The notes below the pieces were generated by a model. The model had not been told where the DNA came from. It did not search any database and saw nothing but the letters and a program-made list of their open reading frames with translations. From a virus, in the IMG/VR virus record IMGVR_UViG_3300015368_000213, positions 1 to 64,000 of that record: a stretch of 64,000 nucleotides of DNA; one strand, given 5' to 3'. Within the stretch, counting starts at the first letter, position 1; each line of letters starts with the position of its first letter. Shown piece after piece: positions 23,122 through 32,155 of the stretch. A program made the position numbers and the translations under genes.

Positions 23122-23216
23122 CTACTACCTTTTTTATTTTTTCTATTTTTAAATATTCGACCTTCAACCCAACCAACTCCTGTGTGATCAAATGATCTAA
23201 TATGACCAATCCCGTT

Positions 23217-23240
23217 ATTATACCAAATTTATACAATACA
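23217..23240 (-). promoter_or_regulatory. Extended -10 promoter candidate downstream of nrdA
   Basis: In the 130-base gap 23122-23251, which has no gene, the minus strand reads TTTGGTATAATAACG: a perfect -10 TATAAT (23217-23222) with TG one base upstream. A weak -35 (TTGTAT region) lies about 15 bases further. Nothing else stands out in this gap apart from AT-richness. Confidence 0.45.
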
Positions 23241-23251
23241 AGATTTTCAAT

Positions 23252-25042
23252 CTAACCTTCACACGCTAAACATTCCCCTCCTTCAGCCAAAGCCCTCAAA
23301 TCGATTTCTTTAATAATATCTCGTTCAATCTTCTTGAATACTTTATCTGCTTTACCAATCTTTTCTGAACGACAGTAATACATTGTCTTGAGACCTTTAG
23401 CCCAAGCCATGAAATGAACGGCATGCAAATATTTAATGTTGCTATCTGGTCTAAAGAATACATTCAGTGATTGCGCCTGATCAATATACTCCTGTCTGTC
23501 TGCTGCATGTTGTATAACCCATCGCTGATCTATTTCCATAGAGGTTTTGAATACTTCTTTTTCTTCATCAGTAAGAATATCCAAATGCGTAACAGAACCA
23601 TCATTAGCAATGATGCTTGACCATATATCCTGTAGTTTATCAGCATCACTGATTTTTGTTTTTAGTATATCATCCAAAAATCTATTCTTATTCAAGTGTG
23701 CCCCAGAAAGGGTATCTTGACGATATGCATTAGCCCTGTATGGTTCTATAGATGGTGAAGTATTATTCATTAGAATACTCGAACTTGCATTAGGTGCAAT
23801 AGCTGATGTATGTGAAAAACGTCTACCTGTACCAACCGCATCTGGTGCTTCACCACGAATAAGACCTAGCTCCAGATTGGCTTCATCCAATTTCTTTTTT
23901 ATATGCTTAAATATTTTATGATTTGCTGATGTGGCTAAAGCGGATTCCCATGGTATCATATGTTTTTGTAGATATGCATGGAAGCCCAATGCACCGACAC
24001 CAATACTACGTTCTCTCATGGCAGAATATTTGGCTCTTTTGATTTCTTTCGGGGCATTATCAATAAAATACTGTAATACATTGTCTAACATCTCAGCAAC
24101 ATCTTTCAAGAACAACTTATCATTTTTCCATGCGTCATAATGCTCAAGATTCACGGATGATAGACAACAAACTGCTGTGCGATCTTTATCCACGCATAGT
24201 AGGATTTCAGAACACAAATTAGATTGTCTAATTTTCAATCCTAACTTCTTTTGAAAATCCGGCAACGCCCTATTACTATGGTCGATAAAATGAAGATAAG
24301 GTTCACCAGTTTGCATACGCATTTCGATAATACGTTGCCACAGATCTTTAGCTGAAATAGTTTCTCTCACTTCTCCTGAGTGTGGATCTTTCAAATCCCA
24401 GCTATCATCAGCATGAGGATCAAGCATACACTTTTCGATGATATGCATAAAATCATCAGTGATATTGATACCATGATGTAGGTTCAGGCAACGCATATTT
24501 TGATCACCTGTGGGCTTACGCATTTCCAAGAATAATAAAATATCAGGATGGCTAATATCAAGATAAGCAGCATAAGAACCACGACGAGTTTTTCCTTGTC
24601 GATAAGCAAGAGAACTGACATCATACGTTCGCAAGTGTGGCATAACACCAACAGACTTATCATCAGCAGATCGAATACCTACCCCGATACCAACACCACC
24701 ACCAAGCATAGACAACCAATTTACTTCGGATAGACAATCAACCAATCCATCAGCTGAATCATGCAAGTATGAAAGAAAACATGATATGGGGAGACCACGT
24801 TTAGATCTCCCAAATGATAATATGGGTGTAGAGTATGATAACCATTGCTTGGATGAATATTCATATAAGCGTTGTGCATGGTCTCTATCAGTACCAAATG
24901 ATTTTGCAACAAATGCGAATCTTTCTTGTGGTGAATTTTCACCTTCCATCATATAAGATTCTTTCAGTCGCTTCATCCCCAATTCATCAAACAACGAATC
25001 TCTTTTATAATCAACTTCAATGCCATGAACAGTATCTGTCAT
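23252..25042 (-). CDS. nrdA: Ribonucleotide reductase class I large subunit
   Basis: 596 residues, short for the family because there is no N-terminal ATP cone. Catalytic NLCSEI (275-280), partner cysteines in ISCFLSY (C88) and VCCLSSVN (292-293), and the C-terminal ECLACEG tail that shuttles electrons. GGGVGIGVGIRS and SIEPYRAN are also typical. Without an ATP cone it should lack overall activity inhibition by dATP, useful for a phage. Confidence 0.94.
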   Translation of the reverse strand: MTDTVHGIEVDYKRDSLFDELGMKRLKESYMMEGENSPQERFAFVAKSFGTDRDHAQRLYEYSSKQWLSYSTPILSFGRSKRGLPISCFLSYLHDSADGLVDCLSEVNWLSMLGGGVGIGVGIRSADDKSVGVMPHLRTYDVSSLAYRQGKTRRGSYAAYLDISHPDILLFLEMRKPTGDQNMRCLNLHHGINITDDFMHIIEKCMLDPHADDSWDLKDPHSGEVRETISAKDLWQRIIEMRMQTGEPYLHFIDHSNRALPDFQKKLGLKIRQSNLCSEILLCVDKDRTAVCCLSSVNLEHYDAWKNDKLFLKDVAEMLDNVLQYFIDNAPKEIKRAKYSAMRERSIGVGALGFHAYLQKHMIPWESALATSANHKIFKHIKKKLDEANLELGLIRGEAPDAVGTGRRFSHTSAIAPNASSSILMNNTSPSIEPYRANAYRQDTLSGAHLNKNRFLDDILKTKISDADKLQDIWSSIIANDGSVTHLDILTDEEKEVFKTSMEIDQRWVIQHAADRQEYIDQAQSLNVFFRPDSNIKYLHAVHFMAWAKGLKTMYYCRSEKIGKADKVFKKIERDIIKEIDLRALAEGGECLACEG

Positions 25043-25053
25043 ATCGACTCCAA

Positions 25054-26046
25054 TTATTGTTTTTGTTTTAGTGTGTTGATGATGATATTGGCTGTTGCCT
25101 TTGGTGATAGATTATCATCATAGTATTTCTTTATAGAATCACTCCACTCTTGTAATTGCGCTTTAGTGTATCTATTCATTATCACATCAACAAGATTAGT
25201 TGCGCACTTCCAACTTTCATTATCTTTTAGTTGAATGATTGGAATATTTTTATAATATTCTCTATCAGGTAAATAATTTGACACTGTGATACATCCTGCT
25301 CTCATTGATTCATACAATCTAAATGTTTCAGCATTTGCCCAGCCAGTTGGACAGAAACTAAACTTACTTGACTCTAGTATGTTTATATATGTTTTTTTAT
25401 CAACACCAGCAGCAAAATCATGAGTAAATTTAATATAATCTTTTGGTCTACTCCACCATATGATATGGTTTATTAGATCCAACATTTTTCGGTGATGTTT
25501 TATTCCAAATAAAAGAATCAACCAACGTGGTATTCTTGATAGCACAGATGCCATTTCCATTCTATTGCGATTTAGACATCCCATAAAATTTATATTATGT
25601 AGTCTTTCTTCCATGAGTGTTGGTAGGGCACTGGAATGTGAATAATACCCAAGAGGAATTGATGTTACATTTTCGCCATCACGACAATAATTAGTGAAAA
25701 TGTGGTGATATTTTTTTTCAATTAAATGATATGGTGGATACTTATTTTCTGATCCAGTCCAGATCAAAACTCTTTTCTCACCATACCATGGGTCTGCACT
25801 GGTACTATCCGGCACATTTGATGTGTTGTTACAGTGAATGATGAAAGTGTATTCATCAAAATTCGGCATCAATTCAGACAGAATACCAATTACTTCCCCA
25901 ATATATTCAGTATTTTTAATTGGGTATGTTTCACCACAATCATCAATGACATTATCATATTGTCGTGTATTATTGTCTGTTGGTGGATTGAATAATGCCT
26001 CAAGTTCTTTCTTTAATTCCAAATCTTCTTGTGCGAATTGTCTCAT
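25054..26046 (-). CDS. Exostosin-like glycosyltransferase (GT47 style)
   Basis: 330 residues. The C-terminal FSFCPTGWANAETFRLYESM followed by RAGCITVSN is the donor-binding signature of exostosin-type GT-B enzymes. FTNYCRDGENVTSIPLGYYS and NFMGCLNRNR fit the preceding domain. Inserted between nrdA and thyX, overlapping the latter by four bases. Likely part of the glycan-modifying set. Confidence 0.72.
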   Translation of the reverse strand: MRQFAQEDLELKKELEALFNPPTDNNTRQYDNVIDDCGETYPIKNTEYIGEVIGILSELMPNFDEYTFIIHCNNTSNVPDSTSADPWYGEKRVLIWTGSENKYPPYHLIEKKYHHIFTNYCRDGENVTSIPLGYYSHSSALPTLMEERLHNINFMGCLNRNRMEMASVLSRIPRWLILLFGIKHHRKMLDLINHIIWWSRPKDYIKFTHDFAAGVDKKTYINILESSKFSFCPTGWANAETFRLYESMRAGCITVSNYLPDREYYKNIPIIQLKDNESWKCATNLVDVIMNRYTKAQLQEWSDSIKKYYDDNLSPKATANIIINTLKQKQ

Positions 26047-26717
26047 GCGGACACCATATCCTTTGTTAATGGGAATATTTTAGAAATAACTTTAGCACAT
26101 TCTTTAGCAATTTCCATATGTTCTTTCTGTGTACCATTTTCTGATCTTAGCTGGATATAATGTATCCATGACCGCAATGTTCCACTCATATACATCCTAG
26201 ACATAGTTAATCCTTCTGGGAGGACTGCTCTTGCTTGTTCTTTAGCAATGCCATTGGAAATAGCCCATTCATACGCATCCTTTGCCGTATTGATTATTTC
26301 TGCTTGCTTTTTAAGCCAAGCAATAGTCAAATCAGACGAAACACCATCACTGATACTATTCTGTCTATTTGTTGGATCTTGCAATCTTGCCTCACGCACG
26401 ACAAAATTCAGATCTTTGGTTGGATCAGCATATCTCTGACTGAATTCCTGAAAAGAAAAACTTCTGTGTCGTAAAATCTGTCTTGCAATATCTCTTGTTG
26501 TTTCTATTTCAAGAGTCATACTAACCATCTCAAGTGGACTAAAATGTTTATGTTTTAAAAGATAATCAATTAGTTTATCTGCTGTTTGTTTATTTTGTTG
26601 ATTAGATGGATTAGAAACTCTAGCGCAAAAAGCCACTAAATCATTAATTGACGACATATCAGTTTCTTGAAGAAATTCTTTAGAAGGCTGACTATAACTT
26701 ATCAATTTCACGTTCAT
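26043..26717 (-). CDS. thyX: Flavin-dependent thymidylate synthase ThyX
   Basis: 224 residues. The ThyX motif RHRSFSFQEFSQRY (83-96) is intact; upstream FSPLEMVSMTLEIE and downstream PEGLTMSRMYMSGTLRSWIHY also fit. Makes dTMP from dUMP using FAD and folate, complementing the dCMP deaminase and dUTPase that supply dUMP. Confidence 0.95.
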   Translation of the reverse strand: MNVKLISYSQPSKEFLQETDMSSINDLVAFCARVSNPSNQQNKQTADKLIDYLLKHKHFSPLEMVSMTLEIETTRDIARQILRHRSFSFQEFSQRYADPTKDLNFVVREARLQDPTNRQNSISDGVSSDLTIAWLKKQAEIINTAKDAYEWAISNGIAKEQARAVLPEGLTMSRMYMSGTLRSWIHYIQLRSENGTQKEHMEIAKECAKVISKIFPLTKDMVSA

Positions 26718-26734
26718 TCAATAACCCCCACAAA

Positions 26735-27088
26735 TTATTTCTTATTAGGTACAGACAATACGAATTTATTCTTCTTGACTAGCTTCTCGAAATATCCGGT
26801 GGACTGTAACACTGTTGCTCTAACCGCAGCATCACTATAATTGCTATGTGTGCTATCATCAAACCACCAAAAACTCATGAGATGATTCCACAGATGATTG
26901 AACCATCCAGCATCTTTCCCAATGGCTTTTCTGTATTCGACATACCACTTTCCTCTATGGAAAATGACACGTACTTCGGTGATGGGAACATTCTCCACAA
27001 CATAACCAAGATCATCTACTGCATTCATAACATTACCTCTATAATTACCATCTCTCACAACATCAGTTAATATAGGAACCATTAACAT
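26735..27088 (-). CDS. Hypothetical protein, 117 aa
   Basis: Starts at ATG 27088 inside the end of the primase gene. MLMVPILTDVVRDGNYRGNV, then VVENVPITEVRVIFHRGKWY, with a Trp-rich middle (WFNHLWNHLMSFWWFDD). Function unknown. Confidence 0.55.
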   Translation of the reverse strand: MLMVPILTDVVRDGNYRGNVMNAVDDLGYVVENVPITEVRVIFHRGKWYVEYRKAIGKDAGWFNHLWNHLMSFWWFDDSTHSNYSDAAVRATVLQSTGYFEKLVKKNKFVLSVPNKK

Positions 27089-28122
27089 CTTTTCCAAGTG
27101 TTAAATCTCATTTTAGCTGTGAGATTCTTGTATGTATTCTTATTGATAAGGTATAACACTTCTTCTGGTGTATTCCCATTCAATACCATTTCGTTGATAT
27201 CTTTACCAACGATATTATCAGGAAACAGACATACACTGTATCCAAGATCAATAGTCTCTTCAATACGATTTATGATATCCTTATTCCTTCTATCATTATC
27301 ATAGATAATGACTACATCATCACACATCAAATATGTCGCTACCCCAAGCAAATGGGCATCACCACTGGCTACACAATTTGGTACAAACAAAGAATCGAAT
27401 TGCCCCTCAACAATGTATATTGTCTCATTTTTATTCAATCTATGCAAACCAAATACCTTTCGTGTATCCAAAATCTTCACCGTCACATATCTTATTTTTG
27501 TCTCTGTTGAAAGTGCCCGTCCAGCAATATGAGTCACAACACCCTTCTCGTCGGTGAAAAACATAACAATTCGTTCATCATTTGGTACATTATCTTTACC
27601 ATGATTGGGGAATTCCTTATCTAGGAAATCTTTGAACTTCGGTGTGAAGAAAATCTCATTCCATGCGGATTGCGGGATCTTTCTATTCTCCATATAGTTG
27701 CGAGCAAAATGATCCTTTGGCAATTCATTGATATTAGCCAAAGAAACATCTCTATATGTCTTCTTCGGAGTCGCACCAAATATGGATAGTGCCGTTGGTG
27801 TTGGCTGATTGACTTTTGGTTTCTTGTAATTATGATGCCCAGTTTCACCAGACACAAATCTCTCCAGCACATATTGTTTGTGCTGTGATGCATCTATTTC
27901 CAATAGGAAATTGGAAAATGTGGTAGATTTGCCACAATTATGGCATCGCATGAAATAATCGTTATTTTTACGATAAACATACCCACGCGCCTTCAATTTG
28001 TTCTTTTTACTATCATTACAGAAAGGACATCGGAAATTATACAAATCCGTGTTTTTCTGCTTAAAAAGGCTCAATTTGTGGGAAATCATACCCAAGTATT
28101 TTCGATCAATTATTACACTCAT
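27082..28122 (-). CDS. 61: DNA primase (T4 gp61-like)
   Basis: 346 residues. N-terminal zinc-binding domain with CPFCND (32-37) and CHNCGK (60-65). The toprim core includes YIVEGQFDSLF and VVIIYDNDRRNKD with its acidic residues, ending KDINEMVLNG. Synthesises RNA primers with the gp41-type helicase encoded at 44398-45795. Confidence 0.88.
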   Translation of the reverse strand: MSVIIDRKYLGMISHKLSLFKQKNTDLYNFRCPFCNDSKKNKLKARGYVYRKNNDYFMRCHNCGKSTTFSNFLLEIDASQHKQYVLERFVSGETGHHNYKKPKVNQPTPTALSIFGATPKKTYRDVSLANINELPKDHFARNYMENRKIPQSAWNEIFFTPKFKDFLDKEFPNHGKDNVPNDERIVMFFTDEKGVVTHIAGRALSTETKIRYVTVKILDTRKVFGLHRLNKNETIYIVEGQFDSLFVPNCVASGDAHLLGVATYLMCDDVVIIYDNDRRNKDIINRIEETIDLGYSVCLFPDNIVGKDINEMVLNGNTPEEVLYLINKNTYKNLTAKMRFNTWKRC

Positions 28123-28152
28123 TGTGACTGAACACCCATAATTATTTTTCGC

Positions 28153-28181
28153 ATTATATACTATGTATGGTGATCTGTAAA
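28153..28181 (-). promoter_or_regulatory. Minus-strand promoter for primase operon
   Basis: Minus strand: -35 TTTACA (28176-28181), 17-base spacer, perfect -10 TATAAT (28153-28158), about 30 bases before the primase ATG. Confidence 0.7.
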
Positions 28182-28192
28182 CTCAACCAGAT

Positions 28193-28221
28193 TTGACAGA
28201 TTTTAATATGATCTGTATAAT
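28193..28221 (+). promoter_or_regulatory. Plus-strand consensus sigma70 promoter (only one seen)
   Basis: TTGACA (28193-28198), 17-base spacer, TATAAT (28216-28221): full consensus, on the strand that carries no recognised genes. It stands back to back with the primase promoter. A transcript from about 28228 would begin AGACTA, able to pair with TAGTCT at 28265-28270, then run antisense into the late gene at 28256-28888. Confidence 0.65.
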
Positions 28222-28255
28222 AGACTATGTTGCCGTTAATGAATAATTATATTAA

Positions 28256-28888
28256 TTAATATTTAGTAGTCTTATTGGGGTTTTTAGTGAGCACCAATCG
28301 TGTGCCAGCTCTGTTGGGATCATAATCTTTCCCTGTTGCATTTGTATATTTTACATAATTTGATCTGGTTGTTGGCACATATTGATTGTTTCCTTTTGGT
28401 GTAAGGATATGTGTTTGTATATCAGGTTCTACACCTTTTTTCAAGCTATTTACATGTTCATCACCTAATCTATTCCATATAGACTGTCCTTTCTTTGTCT
28501 GCGACATATCAGATACAAGACTCAATCCATGATATAATACTAGATGTTTATATGCATCTGATGCTCTCACGCTTGATTTAGGGATTGATCCGACAGCATG
28601 AATTTGCATCCCTACCTTTTTATTTCTAGCATAACGATCATTTCTTATGATGTCGCTTCCATGGATAGCTAGTTGAACTTTTTTATCACCTTTTTTAGTG
28701 AAGTTATAAGTGCTATTATCATTATCCACCTGTTGATGATATACATCATGTGGCTCACCTTCATGATTAAAAAAAGTAGAAACTTTTGTATGTGATGGAT
28801 CATCATCAATATCATCATCTACAAATGCACCCTTCCGGATAGAGGAAAGGGTGTATATTTCATTCAAAAATTCACGAAAGTTTTTCAT
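28256..28888 (-). CDS. Putative virion/internal protein with capsid-targeting-like N-terminus
   Basis: 210 residues from ATG 28888. Begins MKNFREFLNEIYTLSSIRKG, close in pattern to the N-terminal targeting peptide of T4 internal head proteins (MKTYxEFIAE). Then an acidic segment (DDDIDDDP) and a globular domain (VGMQIHAVGSIPKSSVRASD..., LVLYHGLSLVSDM). Last gene of the late block. Might be injected into the host; function unknown. Confidence 0.5.
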   Translation of the reverse strand: MKNFREFLNEIYTLSSIRKGAFVDDDIDDDPSHTKVSTFFNHEGEPHDVYHQQVDNDNSTYNFTKKGDKKVQLAIHGSDIIRNDRYARNKKVGMQIHAVGSIPKSSVRASDAYKHLVLYHGLSLVSDMSQTKKGQSIWNRLGDEHVNSLKKGVEPDIQTHILTPKGNNQYVPTTRSNYVKYTNATGKDYDPNRAGTRLVLTKNPNKTTKY

Positions 28889-29379
28889 TAGCAATCTCTG
28901 GTATCAAAATCAAATCCAGTATATTGTTTATACTTGCGTTTCTTTTCATTGATATTTTGTAAGAGACGGAATCTTTCATCTTGATCCATTTCCTTATGTA
29001 ATCTGGAATTATCTCTACATATCTCAGATGCCCATGCACTAGAGAACACTTCAGTTTGTAATTGTTGCATTGTATTTAATTGTTCGAATACATTATCAAC
29101 TTTAGTCTTTACGGCTCTTAATTCTGTATCCATTGTGCCTCTTACGATTTCTTGTATGTGGGCATCAGTTATTTGTACATCACTTTCTCTAGCAACCTTA
29201 CCAAATACAGGAAGTCCGGTAAACAATGCACCAAATGTCACTGGTGCTAATAATAGAAACACTGCTGCCGCTGTTATAATACCAAGCAATGCAACTTTCT
29301 TATGTGCATTACGCACCTTCTCTGGCCTAGAGCTTTCATCAGGAATCATGTTAATAATCCAATCTAAGAGTGATGCCAT
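28888..29379 (-). CDS. Membrane protein with coiled-coil ectodomain
   Basis: 163 residues. Two hydrophobic segments around 28-58 (VALLGIITAAAVFLLLAPVT, FGALFTGLPVFG) are followed by a long helix (IQEIVRGTMDTELRAVKTKV, DNVFEQLNTMQQLQTEVF). Lies directly downstream of the spanin genes and may belong to the lysis cassette, for example as an antiholin-like or accessory factor. No family recognised. Confidence 0.5.
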   Translation of the reverse strand: MASLLDWIINMIPDESSRPEKVRNAHKKVALLGIITAAAVFLLLAPVTFGALFTGLPVFGKVARESDVQITDAHIQEIVRGTMDTELRAVKTKVDNVFEQLNTMQQLQTEVFSSAWASEICRDNSRLHKEMDQDERFRLLQNINEKKRKYKQYTGFDFDTRDC

Positions 29380-29937
29380 TTATTTTTCTCCTAAAGACAT
29401 TTTTTTATTGCTGTTTGAGTTATCTATCACTTCTTTGGTTGTCCTAACCCATTCCTGTAAACTTTTTAATTGCTCTTCTGTTTGGTGGCAGATTGCGTAG
29501 TTGCTGGTGATTGTTCCGAGGGCAATATTGTCTCTAATTGTCGAGGGGGAACCATCAACTGCGCTGGAGGTGATGGCATCACCGCTATTGGAATCAGCTG
29601 CTTTGTCGTGGAGGTACACCCAGCCATTAGACATATAAGACTTACTAGGCATAAGTTTAACCAGTTCTTGTATACCATTATTTTTCTCCTGAACATGAGC
29701 TGTTTTAGTAATATATTTTGTCACTACAACTTCCCTAACTTGTGACTGTGCAATAGTCAAATCATTCTGTAATTTTGTCATCGCATCTTGATATTTTTGT
29801 ATTTCTGCTTCATATTCAATTTTGACTTTTTCTGTGTTCTTCTTCTCATTAGATGAACCAGTATGATACCCATAAGTGAATATGGATAGCATGACAATAC
29901 ATATTGCAAGTAATTTATATTGTAATGGGACTAGCAC
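29380..29937 (-). CDS. Inner-membrane spanin (Rz-like)
   Basis: 185 residues from GTG 29937 (AAGAGGTG region upstream). An N-terminal signal anchor (LLAICIVMLSIFTYGYHTG) is followed by a periplasmic coiled coil (KVKIEYEAEIQKYQDAMTKL, QNDLTIAQSQVREVV). The C-terminal part (ICHQTEEQLKSLQEWVRTTK) resembles Rz-like proteins of other phages. The embedded lipoprotein gene at 29466-29678 in another frame is diagnostic for a spanin pair. Fuses inner and outer membranes at lysis. Confidence 0.8.
   Translation of the reverse strand: MLVPLQYKLLAICIVMLSIFTYGYHTGSSNEKKNTEKVKIEYEAEIQKYQDAMTKLQNDLTIAQSQVREVVVTKYITKTAHVQEKNNGIQELVKLMPSKSYMSNGWVYLHDKAADSNSGDAITSSAVDGSPSTIRDNIALGTITSNYAICHQTEEQLKSLQEWVRTTKEVIDNSNSNKKMSLGEK
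29466..29678 (-). CDS. Outer-membrane lipoprotein spanin (Rz1-like), nested
   Basis: 70 residues, entirely inside the Rz gene in the +1 frame. ATG 29678 has AGGAG seven bases upstream. Signal peptide NLCLVSLICLMAG-C with lipobox cysteine at 21; the mature part is short and Pro/Gln-rich (MPSPPAQLMVPPRQ), as usual for Rz1. Partner of the Rz-like protein. Confidence 0.85.
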   Translation of the reverse strand: MVYKNWLNLCLVSLICLMAGCTSTTKQLIPIAVMPSPPAQLMVPPRQLETILPSEQSPATTQSATKQKSN

Positions 29938-29959
29938 GACGACACCTCTTAATTAATAT

Positions 29960-29969
29960 ATCTATTTAG
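29960..29969 (-). promoter_or_regulatory. Candidate late promoter motif CTAAATAGAT
   Basis: Minus-strand CTAAATAGAT starting about 30 bases before the Rz start; the same ten bases occur at 8980-8989 and 42668-42677. It overlaps the end of the holin-like gene. Confidence 0.4.
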
Positions 29970-30192
29970 GTGCCCATTTTTCAGGCACAGTCATGCCCAT
30001 TCCGGCTATAGATATATACATCATACTATTATAGATGAATTCATCCATCTTCAATCCAAAAAATAGATTACCAAAAAAACCAATAACACATGCTCCAAAT
30101 GCCGCCATGCTGATTGCTCTTTTCGATGAAACTGTTGCGTTTGCTGATCCATCAGTCAATAGTGATATGAAAAAGTCTTTAACTGTATCCAT
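29962..30192 (-). CDS. Holin-like membrane protein
   Basis: 76 residues with two hydrophobic helices (AISMAAFGACVIGFFGNLFF and FIYNSMMYISIAGMGMTV) and a charged N-terminus. Size, topology and position between endolysin and spanins fit a class II holin. Sequence family not recognised. Confidence 0.65.
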   Translation of the reverse strand: MDTVKDFFISLLTDGSANATVSSKRAISMAAFGACVIGFFGNLFFGLKMDEFIYNSMMYISIAGMGMTVPEKWAPK

Positions 30193-30236
30193 TGATACTC
30201 CAATTTAGGAATTATCACCGAATCATATCAACTATA

Positions 30237-30244
30237 TATTTATA
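30237..30244 (-). promoter_or_regulatory. T4-type late promoter box TATAAATA
   Basis: Exact TATAAATA on the minus strand in the 84-base gap between endolysin and holin genes. Would drive holin and spanins late. Confidence 0.6.
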
Positions 30245-30276
30245 AAATCCAATACTTCAATGATTTAACATATCAT

Positions 30277-30882
30277 TTACACCCAACCATAATATTGTTT
30301 AGTTTTATCAATTCTATCCTGCAAACCATTATCACCACCATTTATAATTTTTGTTATATTGGTTATGGTTGAGATAGACACATCAACACATATTGCCCAT
30401 ATACCATGGGAATCGAAGTAATATTTAGCACTCTCAAATGCATAATCTGTGGCAACTAAATTTGGCTGGAACACAATATCCAATTGAGGAAATTTCTCGG
30501 CAAAAGATATATAATTACTTTTTCCTGTTAGTTGGATAGCACCTCTACCACGATACATCCAACCATCTCCACTTTTTTCATCTCCGTTTCCCATTCTATT
30601 GGCATATACTCTATTTGCTATTTTTTCTGGCTTACGTGCATAATCAATCACATTAGATACACTAAAATATTTTGGAAATTGTTTGAGTAATCCTTCCGCA
30701 GAATAATTTAGATTTTCTTCAAATTTAGTAAATGATGCTGTTTCATGTGATGTTTGCCCAAAGAAATGAGCAGCTTGTATGTTATTTAACTTTAAGTAAT
30801 CCCTGCCCAACTTGAAAGTTGATACATCAAAAACACCAGTCTGGCTGGCACCGATCTTAGCTTGAAACTTCAACAAACTCAT
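30277..30882 (-). CDS. Endolysin, glycoside hydrolase family 19 type
   Basis: 201 residues. AAHFFGQTSHETASFTKFEE (catalytic Glu in HET, 46-48, and second acid in FEEN), YSAEGLLKQFPKYF, and GWMYRGRGAIQLTGKSNY are standard GH19 endolysin landmarks. No signal peptide, so it should depend on the holin. Degrades peptidoglycan. Confidence 0.88.
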   Translation of the reverse strand: MSLLKFQAKIGASQTGVFDVSTFKLGRDYLKLNNIQAAHFFGQTSHETASFTKFEENLNYSAEGLLKQFPKYFSVSNVIDYARKPEKIANRVYANRMGNGDEKSGDGWMYRGRGAIQLTGKSNYISFAEKFPQLDIVFQPNLVATDYAFESAKYYFDSHGIWAICVDVSISTITNITKIINGGDNGLQDRIDKTKQYYGWV

Positions 30883-30883
30883 T

Positions 30884-32155
30884 TTATGCTTCCTGTGTCA
30901 CTGCAATAACATCCCACCTAGAATTTATCGCATTGTATATACATCCAATATATAGCCATTTACCTGCCACACCACTTAAATTGGCTGTAGTTGTGGGTAA
31001 TGAAACACCCACTGCATTGAATGCTTTGGCTGATCCAAGAACGAATGCTAATGATCTGGCTACACCATTATCTTTTATTCTAAACATCATACGTTGTCCG
31101 TCTACTGGAGAACCATTATCTGCGGCGATGTTTAAATTGTTTGCTAATGCGCTTATGGATTGAACATCATAATTAGTACTATCCCAATTCCATGGACCTA
31201 CCAATGTAGTAATGCTATTTACCCTATTAGTTGATCCATTTGCACCTTGTGTTCCTATAATTCCTTGTGTACCAGTTGCACCTTGAACGGATGAATTTGT
31301 TATTGCTAATATAACATTATGATTATTTGGAAATCCTGTAGTACCAGTACCAGAACTCGATACTAAGGTTACAGGAAATACCCAATAACTAGTACTGGTA
31401 TTTGCATTTGTGTTTATTGGTGATGCGCTTATTTTCCATATTTGATAATTACCACTATTATTGCTATCTTGTATAGTTATATTTTGTCCTATACTCATCA
31501 CAGATAAAAATATATCAATATCTATGTTATCTGCTGTTAGGTGTGGTACATATAAAGCAGTTGCTGATGTTTGTGTCACATTATTATATGTGATATATCC
31601 ATCTGATGGGTATGCATTGGCTTGACTTGTTGTTTTTATGTTGTAGTTGAATAATGTGCTGGAATATCCATTTAATCCCGCTGTTCCCTGAGTACCTACG
31701 GTGCCTTGTGATCCTGTAGCACCCTGTGCGCCATCTACCCCACCACCTCCACTAGATGCAACTAAGGTGAATTTACCACCACTATACTTCATGTATTTGT
31801 TGTCACCTAATGATGCAACATCAAAATCCGTTGCTTCTGTTATAGTGACATGACCAATCCCACCGCCACCACCAGAACTATATTTTATAGATTGTATTCT
31901 TTTGTTTAGATCTGATATTGCTTTGTGGACATCAAGATCCGTGGCTGGTAATTCAGCTGGTGTTTTTTGTGCAGTGCTCAAATACTCCGATGATAATTTC
32001 ACCAGATCTCGTACATGTTCTTTTGGTGTTACAAGTGGTGTCTTTTTAGCTTCTGATAATTGTGGTATCAAAACATTATTTTCTGGTTTTGATGTGGGTT
32101 TAATAAAAGCCGACATCATCTCCAGTAATGCTTTTTCCTCATCAGTTGGTGTCAT
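30884..32155 (-). CDS. Collagen-like short tail fibre / adhesin
   Basis: 423 residues. The N-terminal ~110 residues are charged and helical. Short Gly-X-Gln collagen-like runs (GAQGATGSQGTVGTQG and GATGTQGIIGTQG) flank a beta-rich domain. The last ~85 residues (GQRMMFRIKDNGVARSLAF, VGVSLPTTTANLSG, RWDVIAVTQEA) are homologous to the C-terminus of the 999-residue fibre at 33276-36275. Probably host-recognition or fibre-tip protein. Confidence 0.72.
   Translation of the reverse strand: MTPTDEEKALLEMMSAFIKPTSKPENNVLIPQLSEAKKTPLVTPKEHVRDLVKLSSEYLSTAQKTPAELPATDLDVHKAISDLNKRIQSIKYSSGGGGGIGHVTITEATDFDVASLGDNKYMKYSGGKFTLVASSGGGGVDGAQGATGSQGTVGTQGTAGLNGYSSTLFNYNIKTTSQANAYPSDGYITYNNVTQTSATALYVPHLTADNIDIDIFLSVMSIGQNITIQDSNNSGNYQIWKISASPINTNANTSTSYWVFPVTLVSSSGTGTTGFPNNHNVILAITNSSVQGATGTQGIIGTQGANGSTNRVNSITTLVGPWNWDSTNYDVQSISALANNLNIAADNGSPVDGQRMMFRIKDNGVARSLAFVLGSAKAFNAVGVSLPTTTANLSGVAGKWLYIGCIYNAINSRWDVIAVTQEA

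Noticed and set aside
28222-28256. Rho-independent terminator for the late transcripts
   Set aside because: There is AT-rich dyad symmetry but no GC-containing stem followed by a T run on either strand.
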